Notes: generated by a model not told the origin, from the letters alone. A stretch of 64,000 bases of DNA from Photorhabdus khanii NC19 (GCF_000517265.1 NZ_AYSJ01000004.1:366819-430818), one strand, 5' to 3'; shown: positions 18,925 to 33,602, counted from the stretch's first letter. Made by a program: numbers and translations.

Positions 18925-21639
18925 TTAAGCGATAGAACGTTTAATTTCAATAATTTCAAATACTTCTATCATATCTCCGACGCGAACATCGTTGTAGTTC
19001 TTAACGCCGATACCACATTCCATACCATTACGGACTTCGTTAACGTCATCTTTAAAGCGGCGCAGGGATTCCAGCTCACCTTCGTAAATCACTACGTTAT
19101 CACGCAGTACACGGATTGGGTTATTTCGCTTAATGGTCCCTTCAGTCACCATACAACCTGCAATCGCACCGAATTTCGGTGACTTAAACACATCACGAAC
19201 TTCTGCAAGGCCCATGATCTGCTGTTTATATTCAGGTGCCAGCATACCACTCATTGCCTGTTTAACTTCATCAATCAGGCTATAGATAACGGAGTAATAA
19301 CGCAGATCCAGGCTTTCATTTTCAACGACACGGCGTGCAGAAGCATCGGCACGAACGTTGAAACCCAGAATAATTGCATTAGAAGCAGCAGCCAATGTAG
19401 CGTCAGTTTCAGTAATACCACCTACACCAGAGCCAATGATTTTCACCTTCACTTCATTGGTAGACAGTTGTTCCAGTGCTTCACGGATTGCTTCACATGA
19501 CCCTTGAACGTCAGATTTCAGAACGATATTCAGTTCAGAAACTTCACCTTCTTCCATATTAGCAAACATGTTTTCCAGTTTAGATTTCTGCTGACGAGCC
19601 AATTTGACTTCACGGAATTTACCCTGACGATACAGAGCCACTTCACGGGCTTTCTTCTCGTCACGTACAACCGTTGCTTCATCACCCGCTGCCGGCACGT
19701 TGGACAAGCCAAGAATTTCCACTGGAATAGATGGGCCTGCGGAAAACACTTCACGACCCAGTTCGTCACGCATCGCACGAACGCGCCCATATTCAAAGCC
19801 ACAAAGTACGATATCGCCTTTGTTCAAAGTACCTTCCTGAACCAGTACTGTCGCAACCGGACCACGACCTTTATCTAGGAACGATTCGATAACAACGCCG
19901 CTTGCCATACCAGAATAGACAGCATTCAGTTCAAGGACTTCAGCCTGTAGCAAGATTGCGTCCAGTAGTTCATCAATTCCGATACCAGCTTTAGCAGACA
20001 CATTGATAAACTGAGTTTCACCACCCCACTCTTCAGGCTGAACGCCGTGCTGCGAAAGCTCAGTTTTCACGCGATCCGGATCGGCTTCTGGTTTATCGAT
20101 TTTGTTAACTGCAACAACCACAGGAACATTCGCTGCTTTTGCGTGCTGGATAGCTTCGATAGTCTGGGGCATTACGCCATCATCGGCAGCAACAACCAGA
20201 ACCACGATGTCAGTAGCTTTCGCCCCACGCGCACGCATTGAAGTAAATGCAGCGTGTCCTGGAGTATCCAGGAAGGTAATCATGCCACTTTCAGTTTCAA
20301 CATGGTAAGCACCGATATGCTGGGTAATACCACCCGCCTCACCAGAAGCCACCTTAGTAGAACGAATGTAATCCAACAGAGAAGTTTTACCGTGGTCAAC
20401 GTGACCCATGATAGTAACAACCGGCGCACGAGATTCGGCTACAGCTTCACCGGTATCGCGGTCACTCATCAGCGCTTCTTCCAGTTCGTTCTCACGACGC
20501 AGGATGACTTTATGACCCATTTCTTCAGCAACCAGCTGTGCAGTTTCCTGATCAATCACCTGGTTGATGGTTGCCATTGCGCCCATTTTCATCATGGCCT
20601 TAATGACTTGGGAGCCTTTAACCGCCATCTTATTAGCCAGCTCAGCAACAGTAATAGTTTCACCAATTACAACATCACGGTTAACTGCGGCTACAGGCTT
20701 ATTGAAGCTCTGTTGCAATGTACTGGTTTTACGTTGTTTACCTTTTGTACGGCCAACTGCACGGGCTTCTTCACGATCCGCTTTGGATTCAGAATGTTTA
20801 TTATTTTTCTTCTGACGAGTAGTTTTACCACTGCGGCTACGAGCACGGCGATCACCTTCAACTTTAGCATCATTTTCGTCTTCCGCAGCACGGGCGTGGC
20901 GAGAGGTAGTGACATGATAATCTTCATTATTATCGCTGGAATCTGAATCATTTGACCATTTATCCTGATTCTCCTCAGCCATACGGCGAGCCTCTTCAGC
21001 AACGCGTTTAGCTTCCTCTTCTACCTTACGGCGCATTTCTTCTTCGGCTTTGCGCTTAAGATCAGCAGCTTCTGCTTCTCGACGCGCTTTCTCATTTTGA
21101 GCTGGTTTTTGTTTATGTTCGGTATGTTGATTGGTCACTTTTTCATTTTCCGCTGCCTGGCGCTTAGCTTTTTCAGCTGCCTCACGTTTGGCTATTTCTT
21201 CTGCCTCACGTTTAGCCTGCTCTTCAGCGAGTTTCTTCGCTGCTGCTTCGGCTTCGCGTTGCGTTTTTTCTTCTGCTTCGCGCCGTGCTTGCTCTTCCGC
21301 TTCACGCTTCGCCTGTTCTTCCGCTTTAACCTGTTCAACGGCATCGCGGTTTACATATGTGCGCTTTTTGCGGACCTCGACGGCTACCGGTTTGCTTTTT
21401 CCATCGGTGCCTGAAACACTCAATGTACTACGTGTTTTACGCTGTAATGTTAATTTATCTGGTTTACCAGCTGAACCGCCTTGTTCACGGTTCAAATGCG
21501 CCAGTAAAGCTTCTTTTTCTTTCTGGGAGACAAAATCAGCTTCGGTTTTTTTAATCCCTGCATCAGCAAATTGCTGTACCAGGCGATCAACCGAAGTCTG
21601 GATCTCTTCTGCCAGTGATTTTACGGTTACATCTGTCAT
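18925..21639 (-). CDS. infB: Translation initiation factor IF-2
   Basis: A GTPase that brings fMet-tRNA to the 30S subunit and promotes subunit joining. Of 904 residues, 1-50 form the small N-terminal IF2 domain and about 90-240 a highly charged helical region built from Arg-Glu-Ala-Glu-Glu repeats. The G domain starts near 405 with G1 GHVDHGKT, G3 DTPGHAAF and G4 NKID, and domains II to IV follow. E. coli IF2-alpha has 890 residues. Internal starts that give shorter IF2 forms are likely but not decided here. Part of the rimP-nusA-infB operon. Confidence 0.98.
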   Translation of the reverse strand: MTDVTVKSLAEEIQTSVDRLVQQFADAGIKKTEADFVSQKEKEALLAHLNREQGGSAGKPDKLTLQRKTRSTLSVSGTDGKSKPVAVEVRKKRTYVNRDAVEQVKAEEQAKREAEEQARREAEEKTQREAEAAAKKLAEEQAKREAEEIAKREAAEKAKRQAAENEKVTNQHTEHKQKPAQNEKARREAEAADLKRKAEEEMRRKVEEEAKRVAEEARRMAEENQDKWSNDSDSSDNNEDYHVTTSRHARAAEDENDAKVEGDRRARSRSGKTTRQKKNNKHSESKADREEARAVGRTKGKQRKTSTLQQSFNKPVAAVNRDVVIGETITVAELANKMAVKGSQVIKAMMKMGAMATINQVIDQETAQLVAEEMGHKVILRRENELEEALMSDRDTGEAVAESRAPVVTIMGHVDHGKTSLLDYIRSTKVASGEAGGITQHIGAYHVETESGMITFLDTPGHAAFTSMRARGAKATDIVVLVVAADDGVMPQTIEAIQHAKAANVPVVVAVNKIDKPEADPDRVKTELSQHGVQPEEWGGETQFINVSAKAGIGIDELLDAILLQAEVLELNAVYSGMASGVVIESFLDKGRGPVATVLVQEGTLNKGDIVLCGFEYGRVRAMRDELGREVFSAGPSIPVEILGLSNVPAAGDEATVVRDEKKAREVALYRQGKFREVKLARQQKSKLENMFANMEEGEVSELNIVLKSDVQGSCEAIREALEQLSTNEVKVKIIGSGVGGITETDATLAAASNAIILGFNVRADASARRVVENESLDLRYYSVIYSLIDEVKQAMSGMLAPEYKQQIMGLAEVRDVFKSPKFGAIAGCMVTEGTIKRNNPIRVLRDNVVIYEGELESLRRFKDDVNEVRNGMECGIGVKNYNDVRVGDMIEVFEIIEIKRSIA

Positions 21640-21663
21640 GCTGTTCCTTCCTGCTACAGTTTA

Positions 21664-23193
<1,530 letters not shown>

Positions 23194-23646
23194 TTAAAAG
23201 TGGGGTACCAGGTTCGCTTTCTGGATGTTGCTCAGTGCGAACACTTCATCTTTTCCATCCACCGTAACCGTGATCATTTCGCCGTCGACAGTTTTGATAA
23301 TACCCAGCCATTTCCGACGGTTTTGCATTGCTATACGTAAAACCAGACTGACTTCTTCACCAATAAAACGCTGGTAATGTTCAGCAGTGAACAATGGACG
23401 TTCTAGGCCAGGTGAAGAAATTTCCAGGTTATAAAGTACCGAGATAGGATCTTCGACATCCAATACCGCACTGACCTGGTGGCTAACATCAGCACAATCA
23501 TCAACAGTGATACCATTCTCACTATCAATATAGATCCGCAGTGTAGAAACACGCGCACGAATAAACTCCAGGCCGACTAATTCAAAGCCTAAAGCTTCAA
23601 CTGGTGCTGAAATCATCGCTGTTAATTTTTGTTCTAATGTGGACAA
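23194..23646 (-). CDS. rimP: Ribosome maturation factor RimP
   Basis: Needed for 30S maturation. The product matches E. coli RimP throughout: [19 protein letters not shown] at the start, [18 protein letters not shown] in the core and [13 protein letters not shown] at the end. The frame has no ATG at the proper place. I use TTG 23646; GTG 23652 and TTG 23658 are in frame and possible. The G-rich run just upstream is the likely ribosome binding site. First protein gene after the tRNA, behind two terminator-like hairpins. Confidence 0.93.
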   Translation of the reverse strand: MSTLEQKLTAMISAPVEALGFELVGLEFIRARVSTLRIYIDSENGITVDDCADVSHQVSAVLDVEDPISVLYNLEISSPGLERPLFTAEHYQRFIGEEVSLVLRIAMQNRRKWLGIIKTVDGEMITVTVDGKDEVFALSNIQKANLVPHF

Positions 23647-23670
23647 ACCCACCCCCAAGACATAAAAAAA

Positions 23671-23684
23671 GGGCTCATTAGCCC
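23671..23684 (-). terminator. Second hairpin between tRNA-fMet and rimP
   Basis: GGGCT and AGCCC pair around AATG on the leftward strand and are followed by seven T, ending about 15 bases before the rimP start codons. It looks like an intrinsic terminator that must be read through for rimP expression. Confidence 0.7.
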
Positions 23685-23706
23685 AGTAGTTCTGTTGTCA
23701 AATAAC

Positions 23707-23731
23707 AAAAAACCCCGAAATTCGGGGCTTT
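23707..23731 (-). terminator. Terminator after tRNA-fMet
   Basis: On the leftward strand AAGCCCCGAATTTCGGGG is followed by TTTTTT, a strong intrinsic terminator about 125 bases past the tRNA. Confidence 0.85.
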
Positions 23732-23857
23732 ATGCAACTGGACCCTATTTGCTGCCAGTGACTTAAACCACTCACTTCGCGCACCTTTCAAATCAGGATC
23801 AATACGTTAAATATTGCTGAATTATTTCATTCGAAAAAGGTACATCTTATTAAGAAG

Positions 23858-23934
<77 letters not shown>

Positions 23935-23992
23935 TTCGAAAACGTGGCAAATATTACGCTGATAACTGCCAAAACGCAAGCTATCTAAATAA

Positions 23993-24081
23993 TGGTACCG
24001 AGGACGGGACTTGAACCCGTAAGCCCTAGTGTGGGCACTACCACCTCAAGGTAGCGTGTCTACCAATTTCACCACCTCGGC
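23993..24081 (-). tRNA. leuU: tRNA-Leu (GAG)
   Basis: 89 bases from GCCGAGGTGGTGAAATT to an encoded CCA, with a long variable arm as expected for leucine tRNA and anticodon GAG in the loop CTTGAGG. It lies between secG and tRNA-fMet, the E. coli position of leuU. Confidence 0.97.
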
Positions 24082-24139
24082 ACTGATATAAGGCTATCTA
24101 CTTAACCAATAACCTTATCTTAATTCTTTTTCGTGACGA

Positions 24140-24478
24140 TTATTGCGGAATGTCACTATTCGGTGCTGCTGGCATTGCTGGGATTTCTGTGGACTTCTCG
24201 ACTTTAGCCGGTTCACCAATATTCTCCCACTTACTGCCTATACCCGTTTGGTTACTGGTCATGTTCCCAAGCACCAAACTAATAATAAAAAACAGAGTGG
24301 CAAAAAGCGCAGTCATACGGGTCATAAAGTTACCAGAACCCGATGAACCAAATAGTGTTGCAGACGCACCCGCACCAAAGGAAGCACCCATATCAGCACC
24401 TTTACCCTGCTGTAGCATAACCAAGGCAATCAGCCCGATAGCGACCAGCAAGAAAACAACTAAAAGAGCTTCATACAT
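24140..24478 (-). CDS. secG: Protein-export membrane protein SecG
   Basis: The accessory subunit of the SecYEG translocon. 112 residues: a first helix MYEALLVVFLLVAIGLIALV, a cytoplasmic loop with LQQGKGADMGASFGAGAS, a second helix near 55-75 and a polar Pro-rich tail. The ATG at 24478 gives the conserved N-terminus; a longer frame from 24511 adds 11 residues without family support. Between glmM and leuU as in E. coli. Confidence 0.96.
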   Translation of the reverse strand: MYEALLVVFLLVAIGLIALVMLQQGKGADMGASFGAGASATLFGSSGSGNFMTRMTALFATLFFIISLVLGNMTSNQTGIGSKWENIGEPAKVEKSTEIPAMPAAPNSDIPQ

Positions 24479-24653
24479 ATGTTGTACCTGTATCCTCGTG
24501 GGGTTTACCACGATTTACGTGGTTACCTTATACCGCATCACCCACCCAAACAGATTAATCGCCTGTTGAGTGGGTGTGAATACTAACCAAACAACATCTG
24601 ATACGCAAGGTTAATTTCAATAATCAGAATCACTTGAGGAAAAAAACAACAAA

Positions 24654-25991
24654 TTAACCAGCGTGTTTCACTGCATCAGCAATGCGATGCGCCAAAGCCG
24701 TTACCTGAACATTATCTTCACCTTCCACCATGACACGAATCAATGGCTCAGTGCCTGATTTGCGTAACAATACCCGTCCACGGCCATTTAATTCAGCTTC
24801 AACAGATTTGGCGACACTGATTACATTTTCTGATTGAAGTGGATCGTGTGAACCAGAAAAACGAACATTTACCAGCACCTGCGGCAAAAGTTTCATACCA
24901 CTGCATAAATCATGCAGGCTCATATGGTTACGCACCATTGCACTCAGTATCTGAAGGCCAGCAACAATACCATCACCTGTAGTTGTTTTATCAAGCAGGA
25001 TAACATGACCGGAATTTTCAGCACCTAAACGCCAGCCCTCTTCCTGCAATTTTTCCAGCACATAACGGTCACCCACCTTAGCACGCAAGAATGGGATACC
25101 AAGCTGCTTCAATGCCAACTCCAATCCCATATTACTCATCAGCGTACCCACAACACCACCACGCAGTTGCCCCTGTCTCAAGGCTTCGCGGGCAATAATA
25201 TAAAGGATCTGATCGCCATCAACTTTCTGCCCCAAGTGGTCAACCATAATCACGCGGTCACCATCACCATCGAATGCCAAGCCAACATCGGCTTTCTCTT
25301 CTACAACACGTTGCTGCAACAACCGAACATCGGTAGCACCACATTTTTCGTTGATATTAATCCCGTTCGGCTCACAGCCAATCGTCACAACATTAGCCCC
25401 TAGCTCTCTGAGTACATTTGGAGCAATGTGATAAGTCGCACCGTTAGCGCAGTCAAGAACAATTTTCAACCCATTGAGACTTTGTTCGCTTGGAAATGTA
25501 CCTTTACAGAACTCAATATAACGACCAGCCGCATCAACAATACGGTTTGCACGTCCTAACTCTGCGGATTCCACGCAAGTCAGTGGTTTTTCCATTTCAG
25601 CTTCAATCGCTTCTTCCACATCATCCGGCAATTTCTTCCCGTCAATAGAGAAGAATTTAATACCATTATCATAATAAGGATTATGAGAAGCAGAAATAAC
25701 AATTCCAGCTTCAGCACGGAAAGTACGGGTCAGATAAGCAACAGCTGGTGTCGGCATAGGACCAGTAAATGAAGCAGACAAACCAGCCGCTGCCAAACCT
25801 GCTTCTAAAGAAGACTCCAGCATATAGCCAGAAATGCGAGTATCCTTACCGATAATTATCTTACGAGAACCATGACGGGCCAGTACCTTACCCGCAGCCC
25901 AACCGAGCTTTAACACAAAATCCGGCGTGATTGGGCTATCGCCCACTTTGCCACGGATGCCATCAGTACCAAAGTATTTGCGGTTACTCAT
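24654..25991 (-). CDS. glmM: Phosphoglucosamine mutase
   Basis: Converts glucosamine-6-phosphate to glucosamine-1-phosphate on the way to UDP-GlcNAc, for peptidoglycan and LPS. Four-domain phosphohexomutase of 445 residues with the phosphoserine loop [16 protein letters not shown] (Ser near 102), the metal loop DGDGDR near 241 and the phosphate-binding loop [12 protein letters not shown] near the end. Overlaps the folP stop by four bases. Confidence 0.98.
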   Translation of the reverse strand: MSNRKYFGTDGIRGKVGDSPITPDFVLKLGWAAGKVLARHGSRKIIIGKDTRISGYMLESSLEAGLAAAGLSASFTGPMPTPAVAYLTRTFRAEAGIVISASHNPYYDNGIKFFSIDGKKLPDDVEEAIEAEMEKPLTCVESAELGRANRIVDAAGRYIEFCKGTFPSEQSLNGLKIVLDCANGATYHIAPNVLRELGANVVTIGCEPNGININEKCGATDVRLLQQRVVEEKADVGLAFDGDGDRVIMVDHLGQKVDGDQILYIIAREALRQGQLRGGVVGTLMSNMGLELALKQLGIPFLRAKVGDRYVLEKLQEEGWRLGAENSGHVILLDKTTTGDGIVAGLQILSAMVRNHMSLHDLCSGMKLLPQVLVNVRFSGSHDPLQSENVISVAKSVEAELNGRGRVLLRKSGTEPLIRVMVEGEDNVQVTALAHRIADAVKHAG

Positions 25992-26833
25992 AATTTCTTT
26001 TCTTCCTTTACTGAAAGTGTTTCTTCAACAATTCGCATTGCCTGAACGGTCTCTTTAACGTCATGTACCCGGATAATTTGTGCTCCTTGCATAGCGGCAA
26101 TAACAGCGCAGGCCACACTACCGGCAACCCTTTCTTGTGGTGGGACATGAAGCAGTTGACCTATCATGGACTTACGTGACATTCCTGCCAACACAGGCAA
26201 ACCAAATTGATGAAGTTCGTTTAAATGCGCCAGTAACTGATAATTATGCGTCAAGTCCTTGCCAAAACCGAAGCCCGGATCAAGAATAAGTTTATCTTTT
26301 GCTATCCCTGCAGCCATACAACGTTCAATTTGCTCAGTAAAAAATTGTTTCATTTCACCCAACAAATTTTCATAATATGGAGCATCCTGCATAGTCCTCG
26401 GCTGACCTTTCATATGCATCAAACAAACAGGTAAGCCAGATTGAACAGCACTTTCCAAAGCACCAGACTCTTGCAATGAACGAATATCGTTAATCAAATG
26501 AGCACCAGCTTTTGCCGATTCACTCATAACCAATGCTTTTGAGGTATCAACAGAAATCCAAATATTAAATCGTTGAACTAAAGCTTCAATAACCGGAACA
26601 ACCCGATCTACTTCTTCCTGTTCACTGACCTCATCGGCACCGGGACGGGTAGATTCTCCACCGACATCAATGATTGCAGCGCCTTCAATAACCATTTTTT
26701 CAGCATGCCGTAAGGCCATATCCAGAGTATTATGAATGCCGCCATCTGAAAATGAATCTGGAGTAACATTCAAAATACCCATTACTTGCGGGCGGGAGAG
26801 ATCGAGAACATTATCTCTAACTATGAGTTTCAT
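25988..26833 (-). CDS. folP: Dihydropteroate synthase
   Basis: Joins p-aminobenzoate to the pterin in folate synthesis and is the sulfonamide target. TIM-barrel of 281 residues with the signatures [15 protein letters not shown] (about 18-32) and [13 protein letters not shown] (about 54-66), and [12 protein letters not shown] further on. It lies between ftsH and glmM as in E. coli and is translationally coupled to glmM. Confidence 0.97.
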   Translation of the reverse strand: MKLIVRDNVLDLSRPQVMGILNVTPDSFSDGGIHNTLDMALRHAEKMVIEGAAIIDVGGESTRPGADEVSEQEEVDRVVPVIEALVQRFNIWISVDTSKALVMSESAKAGAHLINDIRSLQESGALESAVQSGLPVCLMHMKGQPRTMQDAPYYENLLGEMKQFFTEQIERCMAAGIAKDKLILDPGFGFGKDLTHNYQLLAHLNELHQFGLPVLAGMSRKSMIGQLLHVPPQERVAGSVACAVIAAMQGAQIIRVHDVKETVQAMRIVEETLSVKEEKKL

Positions 26834-26854
26834 GTTGGTCTACCTTTAATATCA

Positions 26855-26879
26855 AAACCCCAGGGCTTGCCTGGGGTTT
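26855..26879 (-). terminator. Hairpin between ftsH and folP
   Basis: AAACCCCAGG and CCTGGGGTTT form a perfect 10-bp stem around GCTTG. It has T-rich flanks and can act leftwards after ftsH, so folP-glmM may depend on read-through. Confidence 0.75.
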
Positions 26880-26909
26880 AATACATATATCTATCGGGCT
26901 AAGGAACAA

Positions 26910-28862
26910 TTACTGATCTTTATTTCCTGATTGTTCACCATCTTGTACCGACGTATTGATATCATCAGTTGGTTTTGCAGGCTGTGGAGGTGACGTATTA
27001 CTTGCTGGTCGGCTGTTATTGTTGCTACCGTTACCATTTTCCCATCCTGCCGGCGGGCGCACATTCGTACGATTCATTAAGTCATCGATCTGAGGTGCAT
27101 CAATAGTTTCGTACTTCATCAATGCATCTTTCATCGAATGCAGGATATCAAGGTTATCCATCAGAATATGACGGGTACGTTGATAGTTATGGTCAATAAT
27201 TGCCTTAACTTCCTGATCGATAAGACGAGCAGTTTCATCAGACATATGTTTAGCTTTCGCAACTGAACGCCCGAGGAACACTTCCCCTTCTTCCTCCGCA
27301 TAGAGCAATGGGCCGAGTTTTTCCGAGAAACCCCACTGCGTTACCATGTTACGAGCAATCGATGTTGCAACCTTGATATCGTTAGATGCACCAGTAGAAA
27401 CACTGTCTGGACCATAAATAATCTCTTCTGCCAGACGGCCTCCATATAAGGTTGAAATCTGGCTTTCCAGCTTCTGGCGGCTAGCACTGATCTGATCCCC
27501 TTCCGGCAGGAAGAAAGTCACACCCAAAGCGCGACCACGAGGAATAATGGTAACTTTATGAACAGGATCATGCTCAGGAACCAAACGACCAATAATGGCA
27601 TGGCCTGCTTCATGATAAGCAGTTGATTCTTTTTGCTCTTCCGTCATCACCATGGAACGGCGCTCCGCACCCATCATGATTTTGTCTTTCGCTTTTTCGA
27701 ATTCAACCATAGAAACCACACGTCTGTTGCCACGGGCAGCAAACAAAGCAGCTTCATTCACCAAATTCGCCAGATCAGCACCAGAGAATCCCGGAGTACC
27801 GCGCGCAATGACAGAAGCATCGACATCAGTATCCAGAGGAACCCGGCGCATATGAACTTTCAGAATCTGCTCACGACCACGTACGTCTGGCAGACCGACA
27901 ACAACCTGGCGGTCAAAACGCCCAGGGCGCAGTAACGCCGGATCAAGTACGTCAGGGCGGTTAGTTGCGGCAATGACGATAATACCTTCGTTACCTTCAA
28001 AGCCATCCATCTCAACCAGCATCTGGTTCAAAGTCTGCTCACGTTCATCGTGACCACCACCCAAACCGGCACCACGCTGACGGCCTACTGCATCAATCTC
28101 ATCAATAAAAATGATACAAGGTGCCGCTTTCTTCGCCTGTTCGAACATATCACGAACACGGGATGCACCAACGCCGACAAACATTTCAACAAAGTCAGAG
28201 CCGGAAATAGTAAAGAATGGCACTTTTGCCTCACCGGCAATTGCTTTTGCCAGCAAAGTCTTACCAGTACCTGGAGGCCCGACCATCAGAATGCCTTTTG
28301 GGATTTTTCCACCCAATTTCTGGAAACGGCCTGGCTCACGCAGATATTCCACCAGTTCACCGACTTCTTCTTTCGCTTCGTCACAACCAGCAACATCAGC
28401 AAAAGTGGTTTTAATCTGATCTTCTGTCAGCATACGAGCTTTGCTTTTACCAAAAGACATTGCCCCTTTACCGCCACCGCCCTGCATCTGGCGCATAAAG
28501 AAAATCCAGACTCCGATAAGCAATAACATCGGGAACCAGGAAATGAAAATAGAAGTTAGCAGGCTTGGTTCTTCCGGCGGTTCACCAACCACTTTCACGT
28601 TCTTATTCAGTAACGTATCAAGTAGTTTTTCATCCTGTATTGGTAGGTAAGTGGTGTATCTGCTGTTATCTTTCTTACTAACATTAATTTCACGACCTGT
28701 GATACGAACTTCGCGCACCTGATCCTGGGCTAACTCATTGATGAAGGTAGAGTAATCCACCCTACGACTATTGGAATCGCTGGGACCAAAACTCTGGAAT
28801 AACGACATCAGCACAACTGCGATAACTAACCAGAGAATCAGGTTTTTCGCCATGTCACTCAA
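26910..28862 (-). CDS. ftsH: ATP-dependent zinc metalloprotease FtsH
   Basis: A membrane-bound hexameric AAA+ protease that degrades misassembled membrane proteins, LpxC and the heat-shock sigma factor. Two membrane helices (about 7-27 and 100-122), Walker A GPPGTGKT near 197, Walker B IIFIDEID, the second region of homology through RPGRFDR, and zinc site HEAGH near 418. The tail after 605 is a low-complexity Asn/Ser/Pro stretch. Two starts are possible: TTG 28862, which has GAGGT at good spacing, or ATG 28853 (MAKNLILW), the common annotation. I use the first. Confidence 0.97.
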   Translation of the reverse strand: MSDMAKNLILWLVIAVVLMSLFQSFGPSDSNSRRVDYSTFINELAQDQVREVRITGREINVSKKDNSRYTTYLPIQDEKLLDTLLNKNVKVVGEPPEEPSLLTSIFISWFPMLLLIGVWIFFMRQMQGGGGKGAMSFGKSKARMLTEDQIKTTFADVAGCDEAKEEVGELVEYLREPGRFQKLGGKIPKGILMVGPPGTGKTLLAKAIAGEAKVPFFTISGSDFVEMFVGVGASRVRDMFEQAKKAAPCIIFIDEIDAVGRQRGAGLGGGHDEREQTLNQMLVEMDGFEGNEGIIVIAATNRPDVLDPALLRPGRFDRQVVVGLPDVRGREQILKVHMRRVPLDTDVDASVIARGTPGFSGADLANLVNEAALFAARGNRRVVSMVEFEKAKDKIMMGAERRSMVMTEEQKESTAYHEAGHAIIGRLVPEHDPVHKVTIIPRGRALGVTFFLPEGDQISASRQKLESQISTLYGGRLAEEIIYGPDSVSTGASNDIKVATSIARNMVTQWGFSEKLGPLLYAEEEGEVFLGRSVAKAKHMSDETARLIDQEVKAIIDHNYQRTRHILMDNLDILHSMKDALMKYETIDAPQIDDLMNRTNVRPPAGWENGNGSNNNSRPASNTSPPQPAKPTDDINTSVQDGEQSGNKDQ

Positions 28863-28910
28863 GGGATTAACCTCATATTACAACTGTGTTAACAAATAGC
28901 ATTCAGGGTA

Positions 28911-29540
28911 CTATAGTTTCCGCCCTGTCGCTACAATGTATACTTCACGCGATCGTGCCCGCGAAGCGTCTGGCTTACGAATTTTCACGTTCGTAAACAG
29001 GGAGCGAATTTCCCTCAGGTATTCATCAAAGCCCTCTCCCTGAAACACTTTGACAATGAAACTCCCCCCGGGGGCCAGCACATCACGACACATATCCAAC
29101 GCCAATTCAACCAGATACATGGATCGAGGAATATCGACCGCAGGTGTTCCGCTCATATTGGGTGCCATATCCGACATGACAACCTGGACTTTGTTATCAC
29201 CAACTCGCTCAAGCAATGTTTTCAATACAAGTTCATCACGAAAATCGCCCTGAAGGAAATCGACTCCGACAATTGGATCCATCGGTAAAAGATCACAGGC
29301 AATCACCCGCCCATTCTCATTAATTTGACTCACTGCATACTGAGACCATCCACCAGGGGCGGCGCCTAAATCGACAACGGTCATGCCGGGCTTAAAAATT
29401 TTGTCACTTTGTTGAATTTCATCAAGTTTAAACCAAGCGCGAGAGCGAAGCCCTTTTTTCTGTGCCTGAAGAACATATTTATCACTAAAGTGTTCTTGTA
29501 ACCAGCGGCTGGAGCTTGCCGAACGTTTTTTATTGGCCAT
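28911..29540 (-). CDS. rlmE: 23S rRNA 2'-O-ribose U2552 methyltransferase (RrmJ)
   Basis: Methylates U2552 of 23S rRNA at a late step of 50S assembly. Rossmann methyltransferase of 209 residues with SAM motif [13 protein letters not shown] (about 59-71) and the K-D-K-E residues in [25 protein letters not shown] and SREVYIV. I start at ATG 29540 (MANKKRSAS); the in-frame codon at 29552 adds four residues. Directly upstream of ftsH and divergent from yhbY. Confidence 0.97.
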   Translation of the reverse strand: MANKKRSASSSRWLQEHFSDKYVLQAQKKGLRSRAWFKLDEIQQSDKIFKPGMTVVDLGAAPGGWSQYAVSQINENGRVIACDLLPMDPIVGVDFLQGDFRDELVLKTLLERVGDNKVQVVMSDMAPNMSGTPAVDIPRSMYLVELALDMCRDVLAPGGSFIVKVFQGEGFDEYLREIRSLFTNVKIRKPDASRARSREVYIVATGRKL

Positions 29541-29677
29541 TGTCCTTTCCAACTATACTAATAAAGAGCCAGATATCTATTGCTCCGCACACCAAAACCA
29601 CAACACACTATTTATGGTGATAGATATGAGATGGCGGTAGAATGTCCCGTTTTCAATCCTAACTAAGCAAAAAAACA

Positions 29678-29971
29678 ATGACTCTTAACAAAAAACAAGT
29701 GCAACACCTGAAAAGTTTAGCTCATCCGTTAAAACCTGTCGTCATGATTGGTAACAACGGTTTGACTGAGGGCGTGTTGGCTGAAATTGAACAAACGCTG
29801 GCACACCATGAGCTTATCAAAGTCAAAATCGCAGGCGAAGATCGTGAAATCAAAAATTTGATCGCCGATGCAATTGTCCGCGAAACTGGTGCATATAATG
29901 TGCAAATTATCGGAAAAATACTGGTTCTTTACCGCCAATCGGAAGAACGCAGAATTATTTTACCTAAATAA
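29678..29971 (+). CDS. yhbY: Ribosome assembly RNA-binding protein YhbY
   Basis: A 97-residue CRM-domain protein that binds pre-50S particles. It shows LKSLAHPLKPVVMIGNNGLTEGV near the start, containing the GNNG loop that marks the domain. Divergent from rlmE across 137 bases, and itself ended by a strong hairpin. Confidence 0.95.
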   Translation: MTLNKKQVQHLKSLAHPLKPVVMIGNNGLTEGVLAEIEQTLAHHELIKVKIAGEDREIKNLIADAIVRETGAYNVQIIGKILVLYRQSEERRIILPK

Positions 29972-30011
29972 TCAAACCACATTTATATAAAAATGCCATG
30001 CGCATGATTAT

Positions 30012-30043
30012 GGTAAAAAAGGCCATATCCGGCCTTTTTTACC
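30012..30043. terminator. Bidirectional terminator between yhbY and greA
   Basis: GGTAAAAAAGGCC and GGCCTTTTTTACC form a 13-bp stem around ATATCC. It has a T-run on either strand, fitting two convergent genes. Confidence 0.9.
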
Positions 30044-30107
30044 TTCTCTAGGTTTTTTATGTAGCTTTACCTAATAGGAATCAATAGCAACAGGCTGATT
30101 CTGAAGT

Positions 30108-30584
30108 TTAAATATATTCAACTTTCAGGATTTCATATTCAACTTCACCGCCTGGTGTTTTGATAATAACAACGTCATCAGCTTCTTTACCAATCAGACC
30201 ACGGGCAATCGGTGAATTCACTGAGATTAAATTTTCTTTAATATCAGCTTCATCATCACCCACAATCCGGTAAGTCTGCTCTTCATCCGTATTTATATTC
30301 AAAGCTGTCACTGTAGCGCCAAAAATAACGCGCCCAGTTTTGGGCATTTTTGTGACATCAATCACTTGTGCATTAGAAAGCTTAGCTTCGATTTCCTGAA
30401 TACGGCCTTCGCAGAAACCTTGCTGTTCACGGGCTGCATGATACTCAGCGTTTTCTTTCAGATCACCATGTTCACGCGCTTCAGCAATGTCTGAAATAAT
30501 TTTTGGACGGCGTACGTTCTTTAGATAATCTAACTCTTCGCGCAACTTATCCGCGCCACGTACCGTCATTGGAATCTGTTTCAT
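30108..30584 (-). CDS. greA: Transcription elongation factor GreA
   Basis: Rescues backtracked RNA polymerase by stimulating cleavage of the nascent RNA. 158 residues: an N-terminal antiparallel coiled coil whose tip holds the acidic residues in [14 protein letters not shown] (about 36-49), then a globular FKBP-like domain. Divergent from dacB, as in E. coli. Confidence 0.98.
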   Translation of the reverse strand: MKQIPMTVRGADKLREELDYLKNVRRPKIISDIAEAREHGDLKENAEYHAAREQQGFCEGRIQEIEAKLSNAQVIDVTKMPKTGRVIFGATVTALNINTDEEQTYRIVGDDEADIKENLISVNSPIARGLIGKEADDVVIIKTPGGEVEYEILKVEYI

Positions 30585-30844
30585 TTATTAATCCTCTAAA
30601 TCTTTCCTGAGCAAAAAACAAGCATCATCCTGATGTTTTCAGATAACAGCACAATGAGCACGCCTTGTCGGGCGGGCTTCCAGACAATAAACAATAATGT
30701 GAACCACCGGGCTACCCAGAGTTCACAGTCATATTCTACATATTAATATATCATTCTAACGTAGACTTGATGATGGGTCATCGTTTACTTTCCCCCACGT
30801 TGCGCCTTAGTATTGTGGCATGTCCACATCCATATGCGAAATTT

Positions 30845-32293
30845 ATGTCCTTCTTTAAAATTGCCAGCAAATTAGTTTGCGTTGTCTGTCTGTACTTGAC
30901 TACCCCCAACGCAAACGCCACATCTGTTGAGGAATATACGCAATATCTGCCTGATGGCACTAATCTTGCGTTAATCGCTCAGAAAGTTGGTGCCAATACC
31001 CCGTTAATTGATTATCACGGGCAGCAAATGGCTCTGCCAGCAAGCACTCTGAAAGTTGTCACCGCGCTTGCAGCATTATTACAACTGGGAAAAGACTATC
31101 GCTTTATCACCACATTGGAAAGTAATGGCAAAATTTCAAACGGTATTTTAAAAGGGAATTTGATCGCTCGTTTTGTCGGAGATCCAACGCTGACCCGCCA
31201 ACAACTTCGCAATATGGTTACAGTTTTGAATCAAGCCGGCGTGAAAAAAATTGACGGTGATCTTTTAATAGATGTTTCCGCTTTTTCCAGCCACGATAAG
31301 GCTCCCGGTTGGGTATGGAATGATATGACCCAATGTTTTAGTGCGCCGCCTGCTGCCGCAATCGTAGATAGAAACTGTTTTTCCGTTTCATTGTATAGCG
31401 CAGAACATCCCGGTGATACTGCGTTCATCCGTGTCGCATCCTTTTATCCAGTGAATATGTTTAGTGAAGTTAAAACATTGGCAAAAGGTTCTCCTGAAAG
31501 CCAATACTGTGAATTAGATGTCGTTCCAGGAGAACTCAACCGTTTTACACTTACCGGATGCCTTACTCAGCGCAGTGAACCGTTGCCACTGGCTTTCGCT
31601 ATTCAGAACGGAACCAGCTATGCGGGGGCAATTCTCAAAAACGAACTGCAAATTGCTGGAATTGAAATCACAGGTAACCTCAAACGCCAAAGCTTACCAA
31701 CTGAGCCGAGTAAAATTTTGGTTCAGAATCAATCCGCACCATTACATGATCTGCTGAAAGTCATGCTGAAAAAATCTGACAATATGATCGCGGATACCGT
31801 ATTCAGGACAATAGGCCGACAGCTCTTTGATATACCAGGAACCTGGCGTTCAGGCTCTGATGCGGTACGGCAAGTATTGAAACAAAAAGCAGGTATCGAT
31901 CTGGGAAATACCGTGATGGTAGATGGCTCAGGATTATCCCGCCATAATCTGATTGCCCCAGCAACCATGATGGAAGTATTACAATTTATTGCTCAACATG
32001 ATCAAGAATTAGATTTCATTTCCATGCTGCCATTAGCTGGTCATGACGGTACTCTAAGATACCGGGGAGGATTGGATGAAGCAGGAGTAAACGGGAAAGT
32101 TTCGGCTAAAACCGGTGCCCTGCAAGGAGTGTATAATCTGGCTGGCTTTATAACCACTGCTAGCGGTCAGCGAGTTGCCTTCGTGCAGTTTATTTCTGCT
32201 TATGCCGTACCGCCAAAAGAGCACCGCAGCCGGCGGGTTCCTCTGGTGCGATTCGAAAGTCGGCTATATAAAGATTTATATCAACAAAACTAA
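30845..32293 (+). CDS. dacB: D-alanyl-D-alanine carboxypeptidase/endopeptidase (PBP4)
   Basis: A periplasmic penicillin-binding protein that trims pentapeptides and cuts cross-links in peptidoglycan. A signal peptide covers about 1-23 (ending NANA). The active site is S-x-x-K in ASTLKV, S-x-N in KKSDNMIAD and K-T-G in SAKTGALQG. Length 482 against 477 in E. coli. I start at ATG 30845 (MSFFKIASKL), which gives a proper signal peptide; an in-frame start at 30767 would add 26 residues in front of it. Confidence 0.95.
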   Translation: MSFFKIASKLVCVVCLYLTTPNANATSVEEYTQYLPDGTNLALIAQKVGANTPLIDYHGQQMALPASTLKVVTALAALLQLGKDYRFITTLESNGKISNGILKGNLIARFVGDPTLTRQQLRNMVTVLNQAGVKKIDGDLLIDVSAFSSHDKAPGWVWNDMTQCFSAPPAAAIVDRNCFSVSLYSAEHPGDTAFIRVASFYPVNMFSEVKTLAKGSPESQYCELDVVPGELNRFTLTGCLTQRSEPLPLAFAIQNGTSYAGAILKNELQIAGIEITGNLKRQSLPTEPSKILVQNQSAPLHDLLKVMLKKSDNMIADTVFRTIGRQLFDIPGTWRSGSDAVRQVLKQKAGIDLGNTVMVDGSGLSRHNLIAPATMMEVLQFIAQHDQELDFISMLPLAGHDGTLRYRGGLDEAGVNGKVSAKTGALQGVYNLAGFITTASGQRVAFVQFISAYAVPPKEHRSRRVPLVRFESRLYKDLYQQN

Positions 32294-32300
32294 TAAAATC

Positions 32301-32322
32301 GGCGCCACAAATAGGTGGCGCC
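32301..32322. terminator. Hairpin between dacB and cgtA
   Basis: GGCGCCAC and GTGGCGCC pair around six bases just after the dacB stop. There is no long T-run, so strength is uncertain. Confidence 0.5.
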
Positions 32323-32350
32323 CTTAACTGCAATGAAAGAGACAGAAGAA

Positions 32351-33589
<1,239 letters not shown>

Positions 33590-33602
33590 TCAGAATAATA
33601 AA

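Noticed and set aside
20254-20946. Rightward frame of 230 codons inside infB
   Set aside because: Antisense to a confirmed IF2 frame. Long antisense frames are expected where the sense strand has few TCA, TTA and CTA codons.
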